Part shown: positions 13,350-25,199 of the stretch, piece after piece
Numbering within the stretch: position 1 is the stretch's first letter
Layout of the letters: every line of letters starts with the position of its first letter
Assembly (NCBI GenBank): GCA_037974665.1
Contig: CM075775.1
Coordinates: 36,792,152-36,856,151 of the forward strand
Direction of reading: 5' to 3'
From: Ehretia macrophylla
Lineage: Eukaryota; Streptophyta; Magnoliopsida; Boraginales; Ehretiaceae
Length of the DNA: 64,000 nucleotides
The notes under the pieces: model-generated
Databases searched by the model: none
What the model was told of the DNA's origin: nothing
Seen by the model: only the letters and a program-made list of their open reading frames with translations
Program-made: the position numbers and the translations under genes

Positions 13350-15800
13350 CTCTCAGAGAGCTTTCCAACGATATGCTGTGCGCCGTATAATTTGTTACGG
13401 ATCAAAAGTTATGAGCACCGGAGCGACGGAGACCTGGTCCCAAGCCCCACGCCCTCGGTTTGTAGGCCCAGCCTCTACGTGAAGTGAAGTTGTCTTGCCC
13501 AAGATGCCATGGGATTCGGTAATAGAAATGTGATGGATTAGGTTGTCGTCCTTTTCATGGCTCATGACGTACGATCCGCGATGAAAAAATAATGCAAAAG
13601 ATGAAAAATATCCCGAAACTAATGAAAACATTTAATTTTGGTCTCCGAAAATAGGGGCAGCCAAGTAGGCTTGCTGCCCTCATCGTAGAGCTCACTCCTT
13701 ACGGATCAAAAGTTATGGGCGCCGGAGTGATGGAGACTTAGTCCCAAGCCCTACGCCCCCGGTTTGAGGGTCCAGCCTCTACGTGTAGCTAAGTTGTCTT
13801 GCCCAAGGTGCCGTGGGATTCGGTAATAGAAATGTGATGGATTAGATTGTCGTCATTTTCGCTGCTCACGACGTACGATCCGAGAGGGCAAAACAGCACA
13901 AAAGAAGAAATGTGTCCCGAAACTGATGAAAACAATCGATTTTGGGCTCCAAAAATAGGCACAGCCAAGCAGGATTGCTGCCCACGTCGTAGACCTCTCG
14001 GAGAGCTTTCCAACGGTATACTATGCGCCGCGTAACTCCTTACGGATCAAAAGTTATGGGCACCGGAGCGACACTTGGTCCCAAGCCCCATGCCCTCAGT
14101 TTGCGGGCCCAGCCTCTACGTGAAGTGAAGTTGTTTTACCCAAAGTATCGTGGGATTTGGTAATAGAAATGTGATGGATTAGGTTGTCATCCTTTTCGCT
14201 GCTCACGACGTACGATCCGGGACTGTAAAACAGGGCAAAAGAAGAAATATGTCCCAAAACGGATGAAAACGATCGATTTTGGGCTCCGAAAATAGGCACA
14301 GCCAAGCAGGATTGCTGCCCACGTAGTAGACATCTTGGAGAGCTTTCCAACGGTATACTGTGCATCGCATAACTCCTTACGGATCAAAAGTTATGGGCAT
14401 CGGAGTGACGTAGACCTAGTCCCAAGCCCCAAGCCCCACGCCCTCAGTTTGCGGGCCCAGCCTCTATGTGAAGTGAAGTTGTCTTGCCCAAGGTGCCATG
14501 GGATTCGGTAATCGAAATGTGATGGATTAGGTTGTCGTCCTTTTCATAGCTCACGATGTACGATCCGCAATGAAAAAACAGCGCAAAAGAAGAAAAATAT
14601 CCCAAACTTGATGAAAATGTTCGATTTTGGTCTCCAAAAATATGCGCAGCCGAGCAGGCTTGTTGCCCTCATCGTAGATCTCTCAGAGAGCTTTCCAACG
14701 GTATGCGGTGCGCCACGAAACTCATTACGGATCAAAAGTTATGGGAACCGGAGCGACGGAGACTTGGTCCTATGCCCTACGCGCTCGGTTTACGGGCCCA
14801 GCCTCTACGTCAAAGCGAAGTTGTCTTGCCCAAGGTGCCGTGGGATTCGGTAATAGAAATGTGATGGATTAGGTTGTCGTCCTTTTCGTGGCTCACGACG
14901 TACTATTCGGGATAGAAAAAATAGTACAAAAGAAGAAAAGTGTTCCGAAACTGATGAAAACTTTCGATTTTGATCTCTGAAAATATGCACAACCGAGCAG
15001 GATTGCTTCCCTCGTCGTAGAGCTCTCGGAGAGCTTTCTAATGGTATGAAATGCGCCGCGTAACTCCTTATGGGTCAAAAATTATGGGCACCGGAGCGAC
15101 GAAGACCTAGTCCCAAGCCCCACGCCCTCAGTTTGCGGGCCCAGTCTCGACGTGAGGTGACATTGTCTTGCCCAAGGTGCCATGGGATTCAGTAATAGAA
15201 ATGTGATGGATTAGGTTGTTGTCCTTTTCGCGGCTCACGACGTACGATCCGCAATGAAAAAATAGCGCAAAAGAAGAAAAATGACCTGAAATTGATGAAA
15301 ACGTTCGATTTTGGTCTCCGAAAATATGCGCAGGCGAGCAGACTTGGTCCCATGCCCCACGCGCTTGGTTTACGGGTCCAGCCTCTACGTCAAACCGAAG
15401 TTGTGTTGCCCAAGGTGCCGTGGGATTCAGTAATAAAAATGTGATGGATTAGGTTGTCGTCCTTTTCGCGGCTCACGACGTACTATCCGGGTCGAAAAAA
15501 CAGTGCAAAAGAAGAAAAGTGTCCCAAAACTGATGAAAACGTTTGATTTTAGGCTTTAAAAATAGGCGCAGGCGAGCAAACTTGCTGCCCGCGTTATAGA
15601 GCTCTCGGATAGCTTTCCAACGGTATTCTGTGCGCCGCGTAACTCCTTACAGATCAAAAGTTATTGGCACCGGAGCGACGGAGACCTGGTCCCAGGCCCT
15701 ACGCCCTCGGTTTGCGGGCCCAGCCTCTACGGGTAGCTAAGTTGTCTTGCCCAACGTGCAATGGGATTCAGTAATAGAAATGTGATGTATTAGGTTGTCA
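13350..15800 (+). repeat. Long-range satellite duplication, copy 2
   Basis: Partner of 9060-11510. The offset is 4287 bp at the first shared deletion and 4291 bp at the second, so very few indels have accumulated. It diverges beyond about 15800, where its partner changes to a GATCCTTGATG monomer. Confidence 0.8.
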
Positions 15801-16689
15801 TCCTTTTCGCGGCTCACGACGTACGATTCGGGACCCAAAAAAAGCGCAAAAGAAGAAAAATGTCCCGAAACTGATGAAAACGTTTAATTTTGGGCTCCGA
15901 AAATAGGCGCATCCGAACAGGCTAGCTGCTTCCGTCGTAGAGTTCTCGGATTGCTTTCCAACGATATGCTGTGCGCCGCGTAACCCCTTACGGATCAAAA
16001 GTTATGGGCACAGGAGTGACGGAGACCTAGAACCAAGCGCCACGCCCTCGGTCTACAGGCCCAGCCTCTACGTGAATCGAAGTTGTCTTTCCCAAGGTAC
16101 GTGGGATTCGATAATAGAAATGTTGTGGATTAGGTTGTCGTCCCTTTCGCGGCTCACGACGTATGATCCTAGATGGAAGAACAGTGCAAAAGAAGAAAAG
16201 TGTCCCGAAACTGATGAAAACGTTCGATTTTGGGCTACGAAAACAGGCATGGCCGTGCAGGCTTGCTACCCTTGTTGTAGAGCTCTCGGAGAGATTTCCA
16301 ACGCTATGTTGTGTGCCGCATAACTCCTTATGGATCAAAAGTTATGGGCACCGAAGCGACGGAGACCTGGTCCCAAGCCCCACGCCCTCGGTTTGTGGGC
16401 CCAGCCTCTACATGAAGTGAAGTTGTCTTGCCCAAAGTGCCATGGGATTCGATAATAGAAATGCGATGGACTAGGTTGTCGTCCTTTTCGCGACTCACGA
16501 CGTACAATCCGCGATGAATAAACAGTGCAAAAGAAGAAAAATATCCCAAAACTGATGAAAACGTTTGATTTTGGTCTCTGAAAATAGGCGCAACCGAGTG
16601 GGCTTGGTGCCCTCGTTGTTGAGCTCTCGGAGAGCTTTCCAACGGTATGCTGTGCGCCACGTAACTCCTTACGGATAAAAAATTATGGG

Positions 16690-18050
16690 CACAAGAGCGA
16701 CGGAGACTTGGTCCTATGCCCCATGCGCTCAGTTTGCGGGCCCAGCCTCTACGTCAAAGTGAAGTTGTCTTGCCCAAGGTGCCGTGAGATTCGGTAATAG
16801 AAATGTGATGGATTAAGTTGTCGTCATTTTTGCGGCTCACGACGTATGATGCGAGGCGGAAAAATAGCGCTAAAGAAGAAAAGTCTCCCAAAACTGATGA
16901 AAACGTTTGATTTTAGGCCATGAAAACAGGCGCAGCCAAGCAGGCTTGCGACCCCCGTCGTAGAGCTCTCGGAGAGCTTTCTAACGGTATGCTGTGCGCC
17001 ACGTAACTCCTTACGGATAAAAAATTATAGGCACCGGTGCGACGGAGACCTAGTCCCAAGCGCTACGCCCTCTGTTTACAGACCTGGCCTCTACGTGTAG
17101 CTAAGTTGTCTTGCCTAAGGTGCCTTGGGTTCGGTAATAGAAATGTGATGGATTAGGTTGTCATCCTTTTTGCTGCCACGACGTACGATCCGGGACGAAA
17201 AAATTAGCACAAAAGAAGAAAAGTATCCCGAAACTGATGAAAATGTTCGATTTTGCGCTCCGAAAATAGTCACATCCAAGTAGGATTGCTGCCCACGTCG
17301 TAGAGCTCTCGGAGAGCTTTCCAACGGTATGCTGTGCGCCGCGTAACTCCTTACGGATCAAAAATTACGGGCACAAGAGCGACGGAAACTTGGTCTCATG
17401 CCCCATGCGCTCAGTTTGCGGTCCCAGCCTCTACGTCAAAGTGAAGTTGTCTTGCCCAAGGTGCCATGGGATTCGGTAATAGAAATGTGATGGATTAAGT
17501 TGTCTTCATTTTCATGGCTCACGACGTACGATGCGGGGCGGAAAAATAGCGCTAAAGAAGAAAAGTGTCCCAAAACAGATGAAAACGTTTGATTTTAGGC
17601 CATGAAAACAGGCGCAGCCAAGCAGGCTTGCTACCCCCGTCGTAGAGCTCTCGGAGAGCTTTCAAACGGTATGCTGTACGCCACGTAACTCCTTACGGAT
17701 AAAAAATTATAGGCAACGGTGCGACGGAGGCCTAGTCCCAAGCGCTACGCCCTCTGTTTACTGGCCCGGCCTCAAAGTGTCGCTAAGTTGTCTTGCCCAA
17801 GGTGCCGTGGGTTCGGTAATAGAAATGTGATGGATTAGGTTGTCGTCCTTTTTGCGGCTCACGACGTACGATCCGGGACAAAAAAACAGCACAAAAGAAG
17901 AAAAGTATCCCGAAACTGATGAAAATGTTCGATTTTGGACTCCGAAAATAGGCACATCCAAGTAGGATTGCTGCCCACGTCGTAGAGCTCTCGGAGAGCT
18001 TTCCAACCGTATATTGTGCACCGCGTAACTCCTTATGGATCAAAAGTTAT
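16690..18050 (+). repeat. Dimeric higher-order repeat, two copies of about 682 bp
   Basis: The private variant GCGCTAAAGAAG is at 16867 and 17549. GATTTTAGGCCATGAAAAC is near 16911 and 17590. The CACATCCAAGTAGG monomer follows each at the same spacing. Confidence 0.78.
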
Positions 18051-20329
18051 GGGCACCGGAGCGACGGATACCTGGTCCTATGCCCCATGCCCTCGGTTTG
18101 GGGGCCCAGCCTCTATGTGAAGTGAAGTTGTCTTGCCCAAGGTGCCATGGGATTCGGTAATAAAAATGTGATGGATTAGTTTGTCGTCCTTTTCGCGGCT
18201 CACGACGTGCGATCCGCGATGAAAAAGCAATGCAAAAGAAGAAAAATATCCCGAAACTGATGTAAACATTCAATTTTGGTCTCCAAAAATATATACAGCT
18301 AAGCAGGCTTGTTGCCTTCATCGTAGAGCTCTCGGAGAGCTTTCCAATGGTATGTTGTGCGCCACATAACTCCTTACAGATCAAAAGTTATGGGAGCCGG
18401 AGCGACGGAGTCTTGGTCCCATACCCCACACACTCGATTTACGGGCCCAGCCTTTATGTGAAGTGAAGTTGTCTTGCCCAATGTGGCATGGGATTCGGTA
18501 ATAGAAATGTGATGGATTAGGTTGTCGCCCTTTTTGCGACTCACGACGTACGATCCGCGATGAAAAAACAGCGCAAAAGAAGAAAAATGCCCCGAAACTA
18601 ATGAAAGCGTTCGATTTTGGTCTCCGAAAATATGCATAGGCGAGCAGACTTGGTCCCATGCCCCACGCGGTCGGTTTGCGGGCCCAGCCTCTACGTCATA
18701 GCAAAGTTGTGTTGCCCAAGATACCGTGGGATTCGGTAAGAGAAATGTGATGAATTAGGTTGTCGTCCTTTTCACGGCTGACAGCGTACGATCTGGGACG
18801 AAAAAATAGCAGAAAACAAGAAAAGTGTCCCGAAACTGATGAAAATGTTCGATTTTGGGCTCCAAAAACAGGCACAGCCGACCAGGCTTGCTGCCCCCGT
18901 CGTAGAGCTCTTAGAGAGCCTTCGAACGGTATGCTGTGTGCCGCGTAACTCCATACGAATCAAAAGTTATGGGCACCAGAGCGACGGAGACTTCGTCCTA
19001 TGCCCACGCGCTCAGTTTGCGGGCCCAGCCTCTACGTCAAAGCAAAGTTGTCTTGCCCGAGGTGCCGTGGGATTTAGTAATAGAAATGTGATAGATTAGG
19101 TTGTCGTCCTTTTCGCAGCTCACGACGTACTATCGAGGACGGAAAAGCTGCGCAAAAGAAGAAAAGTATCCCAAAACTGATGAAAATGTTTGATTTTAGA
19201 CTCTGAAAACAGGCGCAGGCGAGCAGACTTGCTACCCCCGTTATATAGCTCTCGGAGAGCATTCCAACGGTATGTTGTGCGCCGCGTAATGCCTTACGGA
19301 TCAAAAGTTATGGGCACCGGAGCGACGGAGACCTGGTCCCAAGCCCTACGCCCTCGGTTTACGGGCCCAGCCTCTACGTGTAGCCAAGTTGTCTTGCCCA
19401 AGGTGCCGTGGGATTCGGTAATAGAAATGTGATGGATTAGGCTGTCGTCCTTTTCGCGGCTCACGATGTACGATCCAGGACGAAAAAATAGCACAAAAGA
19501 AGAAAAATGTCCCGAAGATGATGAAAATGTTCGATTTTGGGCTCTGAAAACAGGCACATCTGAGTAGGATTGTTGCCTACGTCGTAGAGCTCTCGAAGTG
19601 CTTTCCAATAGTATACTGTGCGTCGCGTAACTCCTTACGGATCAAAAGTTATAGGCACCGGAGCGACGGATACCTGGTCTCATGCCCCATGCCCTCGATT
19701 TTTGGGCCCAGCCTCAATGTGAAGTGATGTTGTCTTGCCCAAAGTGCCACGGGATTTGGTAATAGAAATTTGATGGATTAGGTTGTTGTCCATTTTGCGG
19801 CTCACGACGTACGATCCGCGAAGAAAAAACAGCGCAAAAGAAGAAAAATGTCCCGAAACTGATGAAAACGTTCGATTTTGGTCTCCGAAAATATGCGTAG
19901 CCGAGCAGGATTGCTACCTTCGTCGTAGAGCTCTCGAAGAGCCTTCCAACGGTATGTTGTGCACCGCGTAACTCCTTACGAATCAAAAGTTATAGGCACC
20001 GGAGCGACGAAGACTGGTCCCATACCCCATGCGCTCGGTTTACGGGCCCAGCCTCTGCGTCAAAGAGAAGTTGTCTTGCCCAAGGTGCCATGGTATTCGG
20101 TAATAGAAATGTGATGGATTAAGTTGTCGTCCTATTCGCGGCTCACGACGTACGATTCGAGATGAAAAAATAGTGCAGAAGAAGAAAGTTGCCTCGAAAC
20201 TGATGAATAACATTCAATTTTGGGCTCCAAAAATAGGCCCAGCCAAGCTGGCTTGCTGCACCCATCGTAGAGCTCTCAGAGAGCTTTCCAACGGTATGCT
20301 GTGCGCCGCGTAACTCCTTACGGATCAAA

Positions 20330-21610
20330 AGTTATGGGCACTGGAGCAACGAAGACTTGGTCCCATGCCCCATGCACTCGGTTTGTGGGCCCAGCCTCTA
20401 CGTCAAAGCGAAGTTGGCTTGCCCAAGGTGCCATGGGATTCGGTAATAGAAATGTGATGCATTAGGTTATCCTCCTTTTCGCGGCTCACGACGTACTATC
20501 CGGATGGAAAACTAGCGCAAATGAATCAAAGTGTCCCAAAACTGATGAAAACGTTTGATTTTAGCCAAGCAGGCTTGCTGACTCTGTTGTAGAGCTCTTA
20601 GAGAGCTTTTCAACGGTATACTGTGCACCGCGTAACTCCTTACGGATCAAAAGTTATGGGCACCGGAGCGACAGATACTTGGTCTCAAGCCCCACGCCCT
20701 CGTTTTGCGGGCCCAGCCTCTATGTGAAGTGAAGTTGTCTTGCCCAAGGTGCCATTGGATTCGGTAATTGAAATATGATGGATTAGGTAGTCGTCATTTT
20801 CATGGCTCACGACATACGATCTGCGATGAAAAAACAGCGCAAAAGAAGAAAAATATCCCGAAACTAATAAAAACGTTCAATTTCAGTCTCCGAAAATATG
20901 CGCAGCCGAGCAAGCTTACTTCCCTAATCGTAGAGCTCTCAGAGAGCTTTCCAACGGTATGTTGTGCACCGCGTAACTCCTTACGGATCAAAAGTTATAG
21001 GCACCGTAGCGATGGAGACTTGGTCCCATACCCCACGCGCTCGGTTTGTGGGCCCAGCCTCGGCGTCAAAGCGAAGTTGTCTTGCCCAAGGTGCTGTGAG
21101 ATTCAGTAATAGAAATGTGATGGATTAGGTTATCGTCCTTTTCGCGGATCATGATGTACGATTCGGGATGAAAAAATAGTGCAAAAGAAGAAAAGTGTCC
21201 CAAAACTGATGATAACATTCGATTTTGGGCTCCGAAAATAGGTACAGCCGAGCAGGCTTGATGCCCAGGTCGTAGAGCTCTAAAAGTGCTTTCCAACAAT
21301 ATGCTCCGCGTAACTCCTTACGGATCAAAAGTTATGGGCACCGAAGCAACGGAGACTTGGTCCCATGCCCCACGCGCTCGGTTTGCAGGCCCAGCCTCTA
21401 CGTCAAAGCAAAGTTGTCTTGCCTAAAGTGCCATGGGATTCGATAATAGAAATGTGATTCATTAGGTTGTCATCCTTTTCATGGCTCACGACGTACTATC
21501 CGGACAGAAAAATAGCACAAATGAAGAAAATTGTCCCGAAACTGATGAAAACGTTTGATTTTAGCCGAGTAGGCTTGCTATCCCTGTTGTAGAGCTCTCA
21601 GAGAGCTTTC
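20330..21610 (+). repeat. Repeated monomer group with a shared internal deletion
   Basis: At 20571 and 21561 (offset 990 bp) GATTTTAGCC runs straight into AAGCAGG/GAGTAGG. The GCTCCGAAAATAGGCGCAG segment is missing in both. Both are preceded by GTACTATCCGG and by a GCAACGGAGACTTGG or GCAACGAAGACTTGG monomer. This indicates a duplication of about three monomers. Confidence 0.72.
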
Positions 21611-21639
21611 CAATGGTATGCTGTGCTCCGCATAACTCC

Positions 21640-21700
21640 TTCCAGATAAAAAGTTATGGGCACCTGAGTGACGAAAAGTTGGTTCCAAAAGAAGAAAAGT
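21640..21700 (+). repeat. Severely truncated satellite monomer
   Basis: GACGAAAAGTTGGTTCC passes directly into AAAAGAAGAAAAGTG. The CACGCCCTCGG, TTGTCTTGCCC and GTGATGG landmarks are lost, so roughly half a monomer is deleted. Confidence 0.8.
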
Positions 21701-22174
21701 GTCCCGAAATTGATAAAAATATTTCATTTTGAGCATTGAAAATAGGAGCAGCCGAACAAACTAGCTGCCCCCGTCGTAGAGCTCTCGGAGCTCTTTCCAA
21801 CGGTATGTTGTGCGCCGCGTAACTCCCTACGGATCAAAAGTTATGGGCACCAGAGCGACGGAGACCTGGTACCAAGCCCCACGTCCTCGGTTTGCGGGCC
21901 CAGCTTCTACGTGAAGCGAAGTTGTCTTTACCAAGGTACCGTGGGATTCAGTAATAGAAATGTGATGGATTAGGTTGTCGTCCTTTTCGCAGCTCACGAC
22001 GTACGATCCGGGACGAAAAAACAGCGTAAAAGAAGAAAAGTGTCCCAAAACTGATGAAAACGTTCGATTTTGGGCTCCGAAAATAGGCGTAGCTGAGTAG
22101 GCTTGTTGCCCCCGTTGTAGAGCTCTCGAAGAACTTTTCAACGGTATGCTGTGCGCCGCGTAACTCCTTACGGA

Positions 22175-24220
22175 TCAAAAGTTATGGGCACCGGAGCGAC
22201 GGAGACTTGGTCCCAAGCCCCACGCCCTCGGTTTGCGGGCCCAACCTCTACGTGAAGTGAAGTTATCTTGCCTATGGTGCCATGGGATTCGGTAATAGAA
22301 ATGTGATGTATTAGGTTGTCGTCCTTTTCGTGGATCACGACGTATGATCGGCGATGAAATAACAGTGCAAAAGAAGAAAAATATCCCAAAACTGATGAAA
22401 ACGTTCGATTTTGGCCTCCAAAAATAGGCGCAGCCGATCAGGCTTGCTGCCCTTGGTGTAGAGGTCTCGAAGAGCTTTCCAACGGTATGCTGTGCGTCGC
22501 GTAACTCCTTGCGAATCAAAAGTTATGGGCACCGGAGCGACGGAGACTTGGTCCCATGCCCCACGCGCTCTGTTTCCGGGCCCAGCCTCTACGCCAAAGC
22601 GAAGTTGTCTTTCCCAAGGTACCGTGGGATTCGGTAATAGAAATGTGATGGATTAGGTTGTCCTCTTTTTCGCGACTCACGATGTACGATCCGGGACGGC
22701 AAAATAGCGCAAAAAAAGAAATATGTCCCGAAACTGATGAAAATGATTGATTTTGGGCTCCGAAAATAGGTACAGCCAAGCAGGATTGTAGCCCACGTCG
22801 TAGACCACCCGGAGAGCTTTCCAACAGTATACTGTGCGCCGCGTAACTCCTTACGGATCAAAAGTTATGGGCACCGGAGTGACAGAGACCTGAACCCAAG
22901 CCCCACGCCCTCAGTTTGCGGGCCCAGTCTCTACGTGAAGTGAAGTTGTCTTGCCCAAGTTGCTATGGGATTCTGTAATCGAAATGCGATGGAATAGGTT
23001 GTCATCCTTTTCACAGCTCACGATGTACGATCCGCAATGAAAAAATAGCGTAAAAGAAGAAAAATATCCTAAAACTGATGAAAACGTTCGATTTTGATCT
23101 CTGAAAATATGCACAGCCTGGCAGGCTTGTTGCTCTCGTCGTAGAGCTCTCGGAGAGCTTTCCAACAGTATGCTGTGCGCCGTGTAACTCCTTATGGATC
23201 AAAAGTTATGGGCACCGGAGCGACGGAGACCTGGTCCCAAGCCTCACGCCCTCGGTTTGCGGGCCCAGCCTCTACGTGAAGTGAAGTTATCTTTCCCAAG
23301 GTGCCATGGGATTCGGTAATAAAAATGTGATGTATTAGGTTGTCGTCCTTTTCGTGGATCACGACGTACGATCCGCAATGAATAACAGTGCAAAAGAAGA
23401 AAAATATCCCAAAACTGATGAAAACATTCGATTTTGGCCTCCAAAAATAGGCGCAGCCGAGCAGGCTTGCTACCCTCGGTGTAGAGCTCTCGAAGAGCTT
23501 TCCAACGGTATGCTGTGCGCCGCGTAACTCCTTGCGAATCAAAAGTTATGGGCACCGGAGTGACGGAGACTTGGTCCCATGCCCCAAGCGCTCTGTTTCC
23601 GGGCCCAGCCTTTATGCCAATGCGAAGTTGTCTTTCCCAAGGTACCGTGGGATTCGGTAATAGAAATGTGATGGATTAGGTTGTCATCTTTTTAGCGGCT
23701 CACGATGTACAATCCAGGACGGCAAAACAGCGCAAAAAAAGAAATGTGTCCCGAAACTGATGAAAATGATCGATTTTGGGCTCCGAAAATAGGTACAACC
23801 AAGCAGGATTGTAGCCCAAGTCGTAGACCACCCGGAGAGCTTTCCAACGGTATACTGTGCGCCGCGTAACTCCTTACGGATCAAAAGTTATGGGCACCGG
23901 AGCGACAGAGTCCTGATCCCAAGCCCCACGCCCTCAGTTTGCGGGCCCAGCCTCTACGTGAAGTGAAGTTGTCTTGCCCAAGGTGCCATGGAATTCGGAA
24001 ATAGAAATGTGATGGATTAGGTTGTCGTCCTTTTCGCGGCTCACGACGTACGATCCGGGACGAAAAAACAGCGCAAATGAAGAAAAGTTTCCCGAAACTG
24101 ATGAAAATATTCGATTTTAGGTTTTGAAAATAGGTGCAGCCAAACAGGCTAGCTGCCCCCGTCGTAGAGCTCTCGATGAGCTTTCCAACAGTATGTTGTG
24201 CGCCGCGTAACTTCCTACGG
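22175..24220 (+). repeat. Trimeric higher-order repeat, two copies of 1023 bp
   Basis: TTGCGAATCAAAAG occurs at 22509 and 23532, exactly 1023 bp apart. CGCTCTGTTTCCGGGCC, GTCTTTCCCAAGGTACC and GTAGACCACCCGGAGAG recur at the same offset. Three different monomer types repeat in the same order. Confidence 0.85.
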
Positions 24221-25199
24221 ATCAAAAGTTATGGGCACCAGAGCGACGGAGACCTAGTCCTAAGCCCAATGCCCTCGGTTTGCGGGCCCAGCCTCTACGT
24301 GAAGCGAAGTTGGCTTGCCCAAGGTAACATGGGATTCGGTCATAGAAATCTGATGGATTAGATTGTCATCCTTTTTGCAGCTCACGACGTACGATCCGGA
24401 ACAAAAAAATACTGTGAAAGAAGAAAAGTGTCCCGAAACTAATAAAAACGTTCAATTTTGGTCTCCAAAAATAGGCCCAGCCGAATAGGCTAGTCTCCTT
24501 CATCGTAGAGTTCTCGGTGTGCTTCTCAACGGTATGATGTGCGCCGCGTAACTCCTTATGGATCAAAAGTTATGGGCATCGGAGTGACGGAGACCTGGTC
24601 CCAAGCCCTACTCCCTCGATTTGCGGGCCCAGCCTCTACGTGAATCAAAGTTGTCTTGCCCAAGGTACCATGGGATTCGGTAATAGAAATGTGATGGATT
24701 AAGTTGTCGTCCTTTTCGAGGCTCACGACGTACGATCCGGGACGAAAAAATAGCGCAAAAGAAGAAAAGTGTCCCAAAATTGATAAAAATGTTCGATTTT
24801 GGGTCCCGAACATAGGCGCAGCAGAACAGGCTAGTTGCCCCTATCGTAGAGCTCTCGGAGAGCTTTCCATTGGTATGCTGTGCACCGTGTAACTCCTTAC
24901 GGATCAAAAGTTATGGGCATCGGAGCGACGGAGACCTGGTCCCAAGCCCCATGCCCTCAGTTTGCTGGCCCAGCCTCCACGTGAAGTGAAGTTGCTTCCC
25001 TAGATACCGTGGGATTCGGTAATAGAAATGTGATGGATTAGGTTGTCGTCCTTTTCGCGGCTCACGACATACGATATCGGACTGAAAAATAGCACAAAAG
25101 AAGAAATGTTTCCCAAAACTGATGAAAACATTCAATTTTAGGTTTCAAAAACAGGCGCAGCCGAACAGGCTAGCTGCCTCCGTCGTAGAGCTCTCGGAG

